Source: Nakamurella endophytica (GTDB lineage Bacteria > Actinomycetota > Actinomycetes > Mycobacteriales > Nakamurellaceae). From it: a stretch of DNA of 64,000 nucleotides. The notes under the pieces were generated by a model, which worked only from the letters and a program-made list of their open reading frames with translations, did not search any database and was not told where the DNA came from. Shown here piece by piece: positions 43,816 through 52,479 of the stretch. The DNA lies in NCBI RefSeq assembly GCF_014646215.1, contig NZ_BMNA01000015.1:18210-82209 (forward strand), read 5' to 3'. Made by a program: the position numbers and the translations under genes. Position 1 is the first letter of the stretch. The number at the start of each line of letters is the position of its first letter.

Positions 43816-45129
43816 CTACAGCCCCAACCTCGTGACCGCGTTGCCTACGAGGGGTGCGTGTTCGCGGGCGTAGGTCTCCAGGATGGTGGGGTTGCGGTGG
43901 CCGGTCTGCCGCATGATGGCGTGCGCGTCGGCGCCCTGCCGGAACGCTTCGGTGACGAACCCCGAGCGCAGCGAGTGGCCGCCGAGCCGAGCGATCTGGG
44001 CGGGGGTGTAGCCGGCGTCGGCGGCGCGGCGGGCGAGGACCTCGTTTACGGCCTGCCCGGACATGGCGCGGCTGCTGATGGCGCCGGTCTTGTGGACGGT
44101 CGGGAACAGCGGCGCCTGCGGGTCGGTGGGCTGCGGTACGTCGACGCGGCAGACATGGCCGTCGACGCCGGGATCGCCGGCTTGCTGGAACAGGGCGGCC
44201 ATGACCGGCCGCCGCTGCTCGGCCGGCGGCAGGCCGGCAGCGGTGTCGAGGAGTTGCCGCCAGCGGGTGTAGGCGCAAGGCGGGCAAGTCTGGGGGTCCC
44301 TCCCATAGGGGACGGCCTTCACCGTGCCACGGGCTTCCTGGTCGGTCTTCGACTTGCGGACGGTGATGTGCAGCCCGTCCACCCGATGCACCACTACATC
44401 GCCCAGCCTGAGGCTGACGAGTTCAGAGCGGCGGGCCGCGGTCGCGAACCCGAGCAACAGCAGTGCGGCGTCGCGGCGGGCGATCACCCCGGCCGGCCAG
44501 GTGTGGAACGCCGGCCGCAGTGTCCTCAGCAGGGACCGGATGTCGTCGAGTAGCAGCGGCGCCCGCCGTGCCGGCGGGGTCGCCCGGGCGCGGCGGATCC
44601 CGGCCAGCGCCCGCCGCACCACCTCGGCCCGGCCGGGTGCGTCGAGGCCGGCGGCGGTGTGGAACTGGTTGATCGACGACACCCAACGGGCCAACGTGGC
44701 CGCGCTGTACCGCCACCGCGTCCCGAACCCCGACTCCCCCATCCCCGCCGGCCGCTGCTCCCCCGCCGCCTCCGTCACATAGGCGGCCACCGTCAACGGA
44801 TGCGCCGGCAGGCTGGCCTGCCCCTGCTCGTGGCACCACCGTTCGAACCGCGCCCAGTCCGACCGGTACGCCGCCTTCGTGGCCGGCGCCGTCGACGCCT
44901 CCACCGCCGCCCACACCCGGGCGAGCGCCTCCGCGTCCAGCTGCTGCGCCGGGTCGATCTGCTCGGCGACCTCGGCGTCGAGGTCGACCTGCCGCTCCCC
45001 CGCCCACCGCGCCGGCTTCTCCAGCGGCGGCGCAGGCGTTGTAGCGGCGGAACGTTGCACCGCCACGGCGTCGTGGACGATGACGGGCCGCGGCCCGTCC
45101 GCCGCGTCGAGCTGTCGGGCGGTGCTCAC
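43816..45129 (-). CDS. tyrosine recombinase/integrase (module 1)
   Basis: A 437-aa protein from GTG 45129 (VSTARQLDAADG), which overlaps the upstream TGA; the longer open frame to 45756 is a mirror of the upstream membrane-protein gene. All catalytic residues are present: Arg in ATAARRSELVSL, Lys in VRKSKTDQEARG, GGHSLRSGFVTEAF, TGHRNPTILETYAREH with the nucleophilic Tyr. A Cys pair (TCPPCAYTRW) and a second insert separate the two catalytic halves. It is about 85-90 percent identical by eye to the copy at 52480-53664. It is co-transcribed with its degenerate partner and may integrate, invert or resolve the element. Confidence 0.9.
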   Translation of the reverse strand: MSTARQLDAADGPRPVIVHDAVAVQRSAATTPAPPLEKPARWAGERQVDLDAEVAEQIDPAQQLDAEALARVWAAVEASTAPATKAAYRSDWARFERWCHEQGQASLPAHPLTVAAYVTEAAGEQRPAGMGESGFGTRWRYSAATLARWVSSINQFHTAAGLDAPGRAEVVRRALAGIRRARATPPARRAPLLLDDIRSLLRTLRPAFHTWPAGVIARRDAALLLLGFATAARRSELVSLRLGDVVVHRVDGLHITVRKSKTDQEARGTVKAVPYGRDPQTCPPCAYTRWRQLLDTAAGLPPAEQRRPVMAALFQQAGDPGVDGHVCRVDVPQPTDPQAPLFPTVHKTGAISSRAMSGQAVNEVLARRAADAGYTPAQIARLGGHSLRSGFVTEAFRQGADAHAIMRQTGHRNPTILETYAREHAPLVGNAVTRLGL

Positions 45130-45563
45130 CGGTCCGCCGATCCACTGCGATCGTCGGCCCCGTCGCCGGCGACAGGACGACGGGATCGCCGTCGAACCGT
45201 CCACACGAGAAGCAGACCAGCCGACACGGCGGCCAGCATGGCGCTGCCCCGTAGGCCCAACGTGGCTAGAGCGGGGTCCGTGGCGCGGCGGATCGCCGAT
45301 GCAAGCACCAACCCGCAGACGACCACGACCACGGCCAACGCAGCGGCGGCAAACGGACGCAGGCCCGGCTGCGGACCTGGCCTCGTGCTGCGCAGCACCA
45401 AGCCGCTGACGACCAGCCACAGCGCGGCGGCCACCAGCCCGAGGACGAAATCCAACCAGCGCCGCGGCCCGGATGGCAGCAGCAGCGCGCTGCTCGCGCC
45501 CAGTACGCCGATGGCGAACCCGGCCCAGGTCCACAACCGAAGCGACGTCCGCGGCGAGCTCAC
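45126..45563 (-). CDS. four-TM membrane protein inserted next to recombinase
   Basis: A 145-aa protein from GTG 45563, overlapping the stop of the upstream recombinase fragment (GTGA) and the recombinase start by 4 bp. Four membrane segments: LWTWAGFAIGVLGASSALLL, WLDFVLGLVAAALWLVVSGL, AAAALAVVVVVCGLVLASAI and GSAMLAAVSAGLLLVWTV. It has no counterpart in module 2. Its location between a broken and an intact copy of the same recombinase N-terminus suggests insertion by tandem duplication. No family recognised. Confidence 0.6.
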   Translation of the reverse strand: MSSPRTSLRLWTWAGFAIGVLGASSALLLPSGPRRWLDFVLGLVAAALWLVVSGLVLRSTRPGPQPGLRPFAAAALAVVVVVCGLVLASAIRRATDPALATLGLRGSAMLAAVSAGLLLVWTVRRRSRRPVAGDGADDRSGSADR

Positions 45564-45943
45564 GACGACACCACCGACAGCACGCAGCGGCGACCGCCTG
45601 CGCCAGATAGTGCTGCACGTTCGGCCACCGCCCTGCCCTTCCCCACCGCTGCTCTGCCCGCCTTCGTCGCTGGCGCCGTCGACGCCTCCACCGCCGCCCA
45701 CACCCGCGCGACAGCGTCACGCGGCAGCTGCTGTGCCGGGTCCAGCTGCTCGGCAACCGCAGCAGCGCCGTCGGGGTCGACCCGCCCCTCTCCCGCCAAG
45801 CGCACCAACTGATCGCCAGGCGAGGGCGTTGCAGCGTCGGAACGTTGCAACGCTCCGACGGCCGGCTCCGGTTGTTCCAAACTCGTCGGAGTGATCGACA
45901 CTGCGGTCACGCCGCGAGGTCTGTCAGGGCGCTTACCGTGCAT
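45560..45943 (-). pseudogene. truncated duplicate of recombinase N-terminus
   Basis: A 127-aa frame whose residues about 32-95 match the start of the recombinase at 43816-45129: QRS-x-A-x-TP, then AGE-x-V-D, AEQ-x-DPAQQL and the exact string VWAAVEASTAPATKA. A 35-bp stretch (45672-45706) is identical to 44885-44919. After ATKA the sequence diverges into Gly/Arg-rich filler and stops. It therefore lacks the core-binding and catalytic domains. It could be an expressed remnant or the original 5' end before a rearrangement. The start near 45943 is only 3 bp from a divergent gene, so a later GTG (45901) may be used. Confidence 0.7.
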
Positions 45944-45945
45944 CC

Positions 45946-46377
45946 GTGAGCCAGCCGCGCCCGCAGCGCCGTCCGTGGTGGCTGACCGCCCGCACCCGCC
46001 CAGGAGCGGTCATCATGCTGCTGGTCCCCCTCGGACTGTGCACCGTCTTCCATTCGTCGGACATGGCCATCCTGCCGATCCCGCTGCTAGCCGTGCTCAT
46101 CCTGCTGATACCGCTGGCCACGATCCCCGCGGTCGCGTCGATCATCGCGCTGAACCTCGACATCGGCCGGCGTTGGCGGATGGAACTGCCTCGCAGGCGA
46201 GTCATGAACTCTCTGGTCGGCCTGGGCATCCTCCTGTGGATCCTCGTGCTCGTGGCAGCCTGGTTCGCGCGGCAGCCGCCGTTGTCGTTCGTGGTAAGCG
46301 TGCTGCCGATCTGGACTGTCCAACTCCTGGAGCGACGACTCGTGCCCCCACAGAGCGTGCGCCTCAACACCGGCTGA
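45946..46377 (+). CDS. three- to four-TM membrane protein
   Basis: A 143-aa protein from GTG 45946, divergent from the recombinase fragment. Membrane segments: AVIMLLVPLGLCTVFHS, ILPIPLLAVLILLIPLATIPAVAS, SLVGLGILLWILVLVAAWFA and LSFVVSVLPIWTVQLL. Basic loops lie between them. No family recognised. It lies inside the mobile-element block, and no functional link with neighbours can be shown. Confidence 0.55.
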   Translation: MSQPRPQRRPWWLTARTRPGAVIMLLVPLGLCTVFHSSDMAILPIPLLAVLILLIPLATIPAVASIIALNLDIGRRWRMELPRRRVMNSLVGLGILLWILVLVAAWFARQPPLSFVVSVLPIWTVQLLERRLVPPQSVRLNTG

Positions 46378-46752
46378 GCGTTCGACCACGCCAACTATCG
46401 CTGCAAGCGCTGCTCGATTGGCCACCCGCTCCCCTCCCCCACCGCCCGTCGGCGCTGCTCGCCGTACCCGCGGCCGGCCAACCAGCGGCGGCCACAAGAT
46501 CTTGACCTGTGACTTTTCATGATTTCTGGCCGGGCGTCGCAGGTCCGCGAAGTGCAAGTCGATGAGGCGGGACAGGTCATACCGGCGGCGGGAAGGGCGT
46601 CGGGTGCAGGGCCCGAGGGAGCAGCGGCAAGCCCGTTGTGGGGTTGGACGCCATACGTTCGGGCAGGGGACCGGCGGGTTGGCAGGTTCTCGGCTCGCGG
46701 ACATCGAGGGACTTGCAATGGCCTGGTGGTGCGGTGCCGCGGCGCGTTCGTT
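46378..46752. other. intergenic region with recombinase-associated repeat
   Basis: About 375 bp. GCCGGCCAAC (46473-46482) and AGATCTTGACC (46497-46507) both recur in the same order upstream of the module 2 recombinase (53698-53707 and 53745-53755). Within 46489-46507 the sequence is nearly palindromic around AAGATCTT. These match what is expected of an attachment or transposon-end site; no gene is supported. Confidence 0.5.
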
Positions 46753-47175
46753 CTAGGGGATGAATGGGCCGTCAGGGTTGACCGGGACTGACTTGAGTGT
46801 TCCGGTCACGAATGCGACTGGCGGGGCGCCTGCGGTGACGGCGACTACGGTCACGGTTGGGTCGGGGTGATCGTCTTGCTGATACCAGCACCAGACGGCC
46901 GGTTGGCCGGTAGGCACCTTGCTCCACAGAGTTCGTGCTGGTTCAGACGGGCCAGCGCGCCAGGTGCTCACCGTACCGACGGTGGTCGGGTAGGCGGCGA
47001 TAAGACGTCCGGCGGTTCCCGACGACCGGCATTGGGATCCGACCTCACTAGCCGACGAATTTGCTGTGGCCGGCGTCGATGTGTGATCGTTAGTGCAGGC
47101 TGCTGCCGCGGCGATTGGGCCGATGATGACGGCTGGCAGCACTAGCAAGTGCAGCCGCTTAGACGTTCGCGGCAA
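46753..47175 (-). CDS. lipoprotein, third gene of secreted-protein cluster 2
   Basis: A 140-aa protein overlapping the upstream lipoprotein gene by 17 bp. A basic start (MPRTSKRLHLL) leads to a signal VLPAVIIGPIAAAAAC with a lipobox-type Cys, then a Ser/Thr-rich linker and a compact domain (GTVSTWRAGPSEPARTLW, AVWCWYQQDDHPDPTVTVV). The second Cys pair could form a disulphide. No family recognised. It belongs to a three-gene leftward unit with 47159 and 47803. Confidence 0.6.
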   Translation of the reverse strand: MPRTSKRLHLLVLPAVIIGPIAAAAACTNDHTSTPATANSSASEVGSQCRSSGTAGRLIAAYPTTVGTVSTWRAGPSEPARTLWSKVPTGQPAVWCWYQQDDHPDPTVTVVAVTAGAPPVAFVTGTLKSVPVNPDGPFIP

Positions 47176-47809
47176 GTTCCTCGACCTCGGCCACGGGTAT
47201 CGCGGGACCGAATACGTCGATCATGACGCCGTCTTGCACGTACTGCACGCGTCCGATGCCGTTTGCCTGAACTAGCAGCGCGGAGTGGCCAGCAACTTGG
47301 ATGACCTTGAAGTTTTCGGGCGGGCCGGGCGGGTTCGCGGCCACTTCTTCGAGTTGTGCTTCGGTGACTTGACTGTGGTACTCCAGGACGCGGACGCGGC
47401 CGTCGTAAGGGAAGTCGGTTCCTCCGTCGGGGAAGCGGTACAGGTAGGCGACGGCACGATCACCGGGAGCGGTGTTGGAAGGGTCGGAGACCTGAATGCC
47501 GATGGGCTCGGCGAAGCGAGGCGCGAGGGGCTTGAAAGTCAATTGGCCGGCGGCCGCGGCATCGGTCCCTTGCGCGACCATCAGCCCGCCGGGCAGCGGC
47601 GCGTCCCAGTTGACGCCGACAGCATCAGTGTCCTGCTCGTCCGGTGATGCGGTGGTGGTGGACGGGGGTGAAGTTGGTGGGTCGCTCTGGGTGGCTAAGA
47701 CGTTGGTCAGAGCGGTGGCGCTGGTAGCGGTCGCGGTTGGGCGTGCGCACCCGGCGGTCGCCAGGCAGGCACACAGCGCAAGGGTCACCGTCAGGCGGTT
47801 GGTCAGCAT
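47159..47809 (-). CDS. lipoprotein, second gene of secreted-protein cluster 2
   Basis: A 216-aa protein from ATG 47809, overlapping the secreted-protein gene by 7 bp. The signal MLTNRLTVTLALCACLATAGC ends in a clean lipobox. A Thr/Ser/Pro linker (TSPPSTTTASPDEQDTD) leads to a mixed domain with DRAVAYLYRFPDGGTDFPY, RVLEYHSQVTEAQLEE and ALLVQANGIGRVQYVQDGV. Alternating strands and an internal helix suggest a DUF-type extracytoplasmic fold, not recognised. Surface-exposed; the companion of the secreted protein upstream. Confidence 0.65.
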   Translation of the reverse strand: MLTNRLTVTLALCACLATAGCARPTATATSATALTNVLATQSDPPTSPPSTTTASPDEQDTDAVGVNWDAPLPGGLMVAQGTDAAAAGQLTFKPLAPRFAEPIGIQVSDPSNTAPGDRAVAYLYRFPDGGTDFPYDGRVRVLEYHSQVTEAQLEEVAANPPGPPENFKVIQVAGHSALLVQANGIGRVQYVQDGVMIDVFGPAIPVAEVEELAANV

Positions 47810-48573
47810 TGTCCGCTCCCCGGTGTGCCGGCATTCATGAACCACTCGCTTTGCGAGACTTTCACCGCTGTCCAGTCCATGATCGAGCGTTGCGCGTAGT
47901 CGCATCCCAGGTGCTGCCAGCCGTAGTAGGCACCGGCGAACAGTCGCTGCTCTTCTAGGTGTGTCGGGTGGTCTGAGGCGTTCCCTGTGCCGTACCGGGA
48001 CAGCTCGCTCTCCACTGGGCCGGAGAAGACGCCCATGCTGCCGGTCGTATCCAGGTGGTTCCAGTTCGTGACAGCCTCCGGGCTTGAGGCGTGCGCGATG
48101 TAGATCTCCCACGTGGTACCGGCGCCGTTTTCCAACCGCAGCGAGTAGTCGGTGTTCGTGGTCAGGATTCCGGCTTGAGGATCGTAGGTCTTGAGGGCGC
48201 TCTGCGACGGTAGGTATCTCCATTCAGCCCACGCATGAGAATTGGCTGTGCTGTCTGTCGCGTACTGGGTGACGCCGGTTTCCACCCAGGACGAATAGTC
48301 CGGGGAGAGCCGGACGAAGAAGGTCTGCGCAACGCCGGTGTTGCTGCAGATAGGTTGATGGTTGTATGACCGGGTGGTGCCGCGTATGCCGTAGTACCGG
48401 TTATTGTTGCTCGCCCCCGGATTGCCTACATCCTCATATACGAACTTGGTCGACTCCGTGGTGCAGCCTGCCGCGAACGCCGTCGTAGGGTTCAACACAA
48501 GCAACGTGCCCAGCTGCACAGCGACAACGATCGCTAGTCGCAAACCGATCCGCGAGCGCCGACCGAGTCTCAT
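47803..48573 (-). CDS. secreted protein of unknown function (copy 2)
   Basis: A 256-aa protein from ATG 48573 (MRLGRRSRIGLRL), with a clear Sec signal (LAIVVAVQLGTLLVLNP ending TAFAAG). The mature part is Trp/Tyr/Ser-rich and probably beta-structured: TFFVRLSPDYSSWVETGVTQ, SHAWAEWRYLPS, TTWEIYIAHASSPEAVTNW. It shares the order of motifs (Trp-strand, SW-x2-x-G, WAE) with the secreted protein at 10530-11333. It starts a three-gene unit with two lipoproteins and is divergent from the transposase gene. Confidence 0.65.
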   Translation of the reverse strand: MRLGRRSRIGLRLAIVVAVQLGTLLVLNPTTAFAAGCTTESTKFVYEDVGNPGASNNNRYYGIRGTTRSYNHQPICSNTGVAQTFFVRLSPDYSSWVETGVTQYATDSTANSHAWAEWRYLPSQSALKTYDPQAGILTTNTDYSLRLENGAGTTWEIYIAHASSPEAVTNWNHLDTTGSMGVFSGPVESELSRYGTGNASDHPTHLEEQRLFAGAYYGWQHLGCDYAQRSIMDWTAVKVSQSEWFMNAGTPGSGQC

Positions 48574-48869
48574 CAGGCAGCTCCTCCCCCTTGAGTAACT
48601 GTGCGGGAACGGTAGACCTGGGAACGGCCTGTGACAAGGCGCGGTGGCCAGATGAGTCGTCGCTGGCCAAACCAACCGTAAATGTCTGTTGGGCCGGCTG
48701 TGAACCTCTTGATCAAGTTGCGATCCTCAGTGAATGGCGCGTGGCCAGTTGCGTAGGTCGCACCCAGCACGTCGGCCAAGCGCGCAACTCGATGGCCGTC
48801 CGCCACCAGTCGGTGAGTTGGCTTGGCCCGGCGGTTGACGAGGGGCGGACCAGCGAGGACGTTGAGTCC

Positions 48870-50396
48870 ATGCAGGCGCGGCCCAAGCGTGCTGTCGCAG
48901 ATCGGATGCCCCTGGTCGCGACGACCAGCGAGGCGGACTGTGTTGTCGATCGCCGCCTGCAAGTGCTGGGACCGCTCCTAACCGGGCGAGCTACCGTCCC
49001 GCAGGCAGCCGTCGAGGCGGGGGTGCCGGAACGGACGGTGCGACGGTGGTGGGCGGCGTACCAACACGGCGGCGATGCGGCCTTGATGCGACCCACGCGC
49101 ATCGACGCAGGGCGCAGCCACCTCCCAGCCCCATTGGTCGGCCTGATCGAGGGTTTAGCACTGGGCCGGCCCGCCCCGACGATCGCCCACGTTCACCGGC
49201 AAGTAGTTGCCATCGCCGCAGCCCGGGGTTGGCCGCGACCGAGCTATGCAACCGTCTACAGAATCGTCCGGAATCTGCACCCGGCGTTGATGACGTTGGC
49301 GCATCGCGGCGCCGCCGCTTACCGCGACCGCTACGAGCTGGTGTTGCGCCGCGAGTCGGACCGCCCGAATCAGTTATGGCAGGTCGACCACACCGAGCTG
49401 GACGTGCTGGTCCTGGACCCGGAGGGTAAGCCGGTCCGGCCGTGGCTGACCGTGGTGTTGGACGATCACTCCCGGGCGGTGGCCGGCTACACCGTGTTCG
49501 TCGGGGCGCCGACTGCAGCGCAGACGGCGCTGGCCCTGCGGCAGGCGATCTGGCGCAAGTCGGATCCGGACTGGCCGGTGTGCGGGCTGCCCGAGGTGTT
49601 GTACTGCGACAACGGTTCGGACTTCACCTCCGGCCACATCGCCCAGGTGTGCGTGGACACCGGGATCCAGTTAGTGCACTCCACTCCTGGGGTGCCGCGC
49701 GGCCGCGGCAAGGTGGAACGATTCTTCGGCACCGTCACCACCGAGCTGCTGCCCACGCTGCCCGGGTCAATCCCGCACGGCAGCCACGGCCGGCCGGTCA
49801 CCGCACCCACGTTGACGCTGCCGGCCCTGGACTCTGCTGTCGGCCGGTTCGTGGTTCACGACTACCACCAGCGGCCGCACTCGCAGACCCATCAGGCGCC
49901 TGTGCGCCGCTGGCTGGCCGATGGGTGGTTGCCGCGGATGCCGGCCTCGCTCGAGCAGCTGGACTTGCTGCTGCTGACCGTGGCGAAGCCGCGCATCGTG
50001 CATCGCGACGGCGTGCATGTGCATGGGTTGCGGTATGTCGACCTGACGTTGGCTGCCTTCGTGGGCGAGCAGGTCACCGTCCGGTACGACCCGCGAGATC
50101 TGGCCGAGGTCCGCCTGTACCACCGCGGCCGGTTCCTGTGCCGGGCCGTCGCGCCGGAACTGGCCGCGGCCACCATCACCCTCAAGGATTTGCAACGCGC
50201 CCGCGCCCGCCGCCGCCACCAGCTGCGCCGGCAACTTGCCGATCGGCGCAGCCTCGTCGACGCCCTCACCCACCCGGTCCGCGAACCGGTCCCCACCGAC
50301 ACCCCAAGCACCCCCCGCAGCACGGCTGCCGACCCGCCCCTGCCAGCGCTGCCCAGGCCGCGCCGGCCGCCGCTACGCCTCTACCGCGAGAACTGA
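48870..50396 (+). CDS. tniA: TniA/Mu-type DDE transposase
   Basis: A 508-aa protein from ATG 48870 (MQARPKRAVADRM); ATG 48906 is possible, and the open frame to 48591 is not needed. N-terminal HTH region (TGRATVPQAAVEAGVPERTVRRWW). The DDE core follows: LWQVDHTELDVLVLD with the first Asp, EVLYCDNGSDFTS with the second, and RGRGKVERFFGTV with the Glu. A Mu-transposase beta-barrel-like C-terminus (GLRYVDLTLAAFVGEQVTVRYDPRDLAEVRLY) is typical of TniA/TnsB-like enzymes. Followed after 20 bp by its AAA partner. It cuts and joins transposon ends in a replicative or cut-and-paste reaction. Confidence 0.9.
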   Translation: MQARPKRAVADRMPLVATTSEADCVVDRRLQVLGPLLTGRATVPQAAVEAGVPERTVRRWWAAYQHGGDAALMRPTRIDAGRSHLPAPLVGLIEGLALGRPAPTIAHVHRQVVAIAAARGWPRPSYATVYRIVRNLHPALMTLAHRGAAAYRDRYELVLRRESDRPNQLWQVDHTELDVLVLDPEGKPVRPWLTVVLDDHSRAVAGYTVFVGAPTAAQTALALRQAIWRKSDPDWPVCGLPEVLYCDNGSDFTSGHIAQVCVDTGIQLVHSTPGVPRGRGKVERFFGTVTTELLPTLPGSIPHGSHGRPVTAPTLTLPALDSAVGRFVVHDYHQRPHSQTHQAPVRRWLADGWLPRMPASLEQLDLLLLTVAKPRIVHRDGVHVHGLRYVDLTLAAFVGEQVTVRYDPRDLAEVRLYHRGRFLCRAVAPELAAATITLKDLQRARARRRHQLRRQLADRRSLVDALTHPVREPVPTDTPSTPRSTAADPPLPALPRPRRPPLRLYREN

Positions 50397-50416
50397 GTCT
50401 CGACCGGGGATTGGCG

Positions 50417-51325
50417 ATGAACCACCGTGTACCCGCCGCCGCCGGCGACGCCGTCAGCGATGTCGATGCGTCAGCATCGGCCCAGGTCCCGGCGGCCGCG
50501 GCAGGTGCAGGGTCGATGACCGGTCCACTGATCACCAGGGAGCACCGACGGTTCATCGAGTTCGCCGATACCGTCCGCACGGCCGGGTACATCGGCGTCT
50601 GTTACGGCCCGCCCGGCGTGGGCAAGACCGTGTCGGCGCGTAGCTACGCCGCCGCCGACGACTGGGACCAGTGGATCCAGCACCGCTCCGGCAAGGACCA
50701 CTGCCTGCCCGAGGCGATCGACCAGGCCCGCACCGTGCTGTGGACGCCGTACCTGACCACCACGCCGCGGAGCCTGCAGGACGATGTCCACCACCTGTGC
50801 GACCAGCTGTCCTGGGCTGTGCACACCCGCGACGCCGCCGACATCGACCTCGACATCGCCGACAGCGACCTCTACCCGGTGCGCCGGCCGGAGTACACCG
50901 AGCTGCTGATCGTCGACGAAGCCGACCGGCTGCGCACCACAGGCCTGGAGCAACTGCGCGACCACTACGACCGCACCGGCACTGCCGTCATCTTCATCGG
51001 CATGCCCGGTCTGGAACGGCGCCTGGCCCGCTACCCCCAGCTCTACAGCCGCATCGGCTTCGCCCACGAGTACCGGCCGTTAGCCGACCAGGACCTCGTC
51101 GCCGTCCTGGACGCCTACTGGGCGAGCCTGGACAAGCATCTAGACCCCGACCGCCCCGACGACCTCGCCGCCGTGGCCGCAGTCCGGCGGATCACCGGGG
51201 GCAACTTCCGGCTCATCGAACGACTCTTCGGCCAGATCCGCCGCGTCCTGGACATCAACGACGTCCACACCATCACGACCGAGGTCATCGACACGGCCCG
51301 CGGCGCCCTCATCGTCGGCGCATAA
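50417..51325 (+). CDS. tniB: TniB/TnsC-type AAA ATPase
   Basis: A 302-aa protein from ATG 50417. The nucleotide-binding loop GPPGVGKTVSARSYA lies near residues 63-77 and the Walker B LLIVDEADRLRTTGLEQLRD near 161-180, followed by a sensor-like VIFIGMPGLERRL and an arginine-rich LIERLFGQIRRVL. This is the AAA regulator of Mu-like/Tn5053/Tn552 transposition. It selects target DNA and stimulates TniA. No tniQ gene is adjacent; instead a convergent two-protein tyrosine-recombinase module follows, as would suit cointegrate resolution. Confidence 0.88.
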   Translation: MNHRVPAAAGDAVSDVDASASAQVPAAAAGAGSMTGPLITREHRRFIEFADTVRTAGYIGVCYGPPGVGKTVSARSYAAADDWDQWIQHRSGKDHCLPEAIDQARTVLWTPYLTTTPRSLQDDVHHLCDQLSWAVHTRDAADIDLDIADSDLYPVRRPEYTELLIVDEADRLRTTGLEQLRDHYDRTGTAVIFIGMPGLERRLARYPQLYSRIGFAHEYRPLADQDLVAVLDAYWASLDKHLDPDRPDDLAAVAAVRRITGGNFRLIERLFGQIRRVLDINDVHTITTEVIDTARGALIVGA

Positions 51326-51387
51326 CAGCCCGCCGGGTGTTTCACACGAATGGCCGTCGGCGGCTCGATGGCCGGCAGCTTGGCCAG

Positions 51388-52476
51388 TTAGCGCGCGTCC
51401 TGGTCGGCCAGCAGGGCTTTGGTGCGGGTCTCGAGCTCGGCGATGCGGGCGTCGATGTGCTGCAGCGTGTCACCGAGATCAGCCAGCGCACTACGGGCGG
51501 CGATGCGTTGATCCACGCCGCGGCGCCACCTGTGCGCGTCGTAGGTCAACGGCGGCACGGCTGCGGCAGCCGTGGTGGTGGGTTCGGCCGGTGAGGGATC
51601 CTGGATGAGCGCTGCTACCGCCTTGTGGGCTGTGACTTGGCCGGCGGCGGCTGTCCGGGCTAGCTGTGACAGGGACTGCCGGGACAGCGGCGCGGGGCGG
51701 TCCAGCGGGGTCCAACCGTGCTGATCGATCGGCGGCAGCAACGGCAGCTGCGCCGTCCTCGGGTCCACCGCCAAGGTCTGACTGCAGACATGCACCGACG
51801 CTGCATCGACCGCGGGCCGGCGCTGCAGCGCCGCGATCAGAACTCGGGTGCTGCGGGTGGCGTCCAGGTCCAGGACACGCAACCACCGCACGAGCGCGCA
51901 CGGCCCACACGTGGCCGGATCATCGCCAACTGGCATCACGTGGGAGACCGACGGTGTGGCCACAACGCACCCGTCGCCATCGACGCTCACATCCGCGACG
52001 TGGAGCCGGGCGAGCTGCCGGTACGGGATGCCAGCCGCGGCCAGCACGAGCAGCGCTCGGTCCCGCCGGCCGAACCAGCCGCCCGTCCACCCGTCTATCG
52101 GCAGCCTCCGCAACGCTGTGTCGACCGCCGCCGGCTCCAGCGCCTGCCGCACCGGCCGGGCGGCTCGTCCCCGCGCCAGATCCCGGACTTGGTCGCTGCG
52201 CGGCGGCACCGCCACACCGCGGTCGCGGTGGTGGCGGTCGATGGCCGTCAGCCGCCGCGTCATCGTCGCCGGCGCGGCCGGGCAGCCGAGAAGGAACGCG
52301 TGCACCGTCTCCGCGGTTGCCGGCAGCGACACCCGGCCGGTGGCGGCGCACCAGTCGACGAACAGCGCCCACTCCCCCGCATACCGGTCAACGCGCTGGG
52401 CTGCGCCAGCGGCGACACCGACGTCGGCGTCGGCGCGTCGATCGGCGGCAGCGTCCCGATGGGTCGGACCGTTCAC
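51388..52476 (-). CDS. catalytically degenerate tyrosine-recombinase-like partner (module 2)
   Basis: A 362-aa protein beginning 3 bp after the module 2 recombinase stop. It repeats the plan of 42760-43812: YAGEWALFVDWCAATGRVSLP, WFGRRDRALLVLAAAGIPYRQLARL, LLPPIDQHGWTPLDRP, SRQSLSQLARTAAAG and a C-terminal coiled coil (HIDARIAELETRTKALL). Catalytic Arg, HxxR and Tyr are absent. A Cys pair (TCGPCALVRWLRVL) matches the insert of the active partner. Divergence from module 1 is greater here than between the active recombinases, so the partner evolves faster. Confidence 0.75.
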   Translation of the reverse strand: MNGPTHRDAAADRRADADVGVAAGAAQRVDRYAGEWALFVDWCAATGRVSLPATAETVHAFLLGCPAAPATMTRRLTAIDRHHRDRGVAVPPRSDQVRDLARGRAARPVRQALEPAAVDTALRRLPIDGWTGGWFGRRDRALLVLAAAGIPYRQLARLHVADVSVDGDGCVVATPSVSHVMPVGDDPATCGPCALVRWLRVLDLDATRSTRVLIAALQRRPAVDAASVHVCSQTLAVDPRTAQLPLLPPIDQHGWTPLDRPAPLSRQSLSQLARTAAAGQVTAHKAVAALIQDPSPAEPTTTAAAAVPPLTYDAHRWRRGVDQRIAARSALADLGDTLQHIDARIAELETRTKALLADQDAR

Positions 52477-52479
52477 GGC

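Noticed and set aside
45130..45756. N-terminal extension of the module 1 recombinase
   Set aside because: The extra 209 residues are antisense-like Arg-rich sequence from the opposite frame of the membrane-protein gene; GTG 45129 restores a family-like start.
48591..48869. Longer start of the transposase
   Set aside because: No family sequence is present before residue 94 of this frame, and the region should hold divergent promoters.
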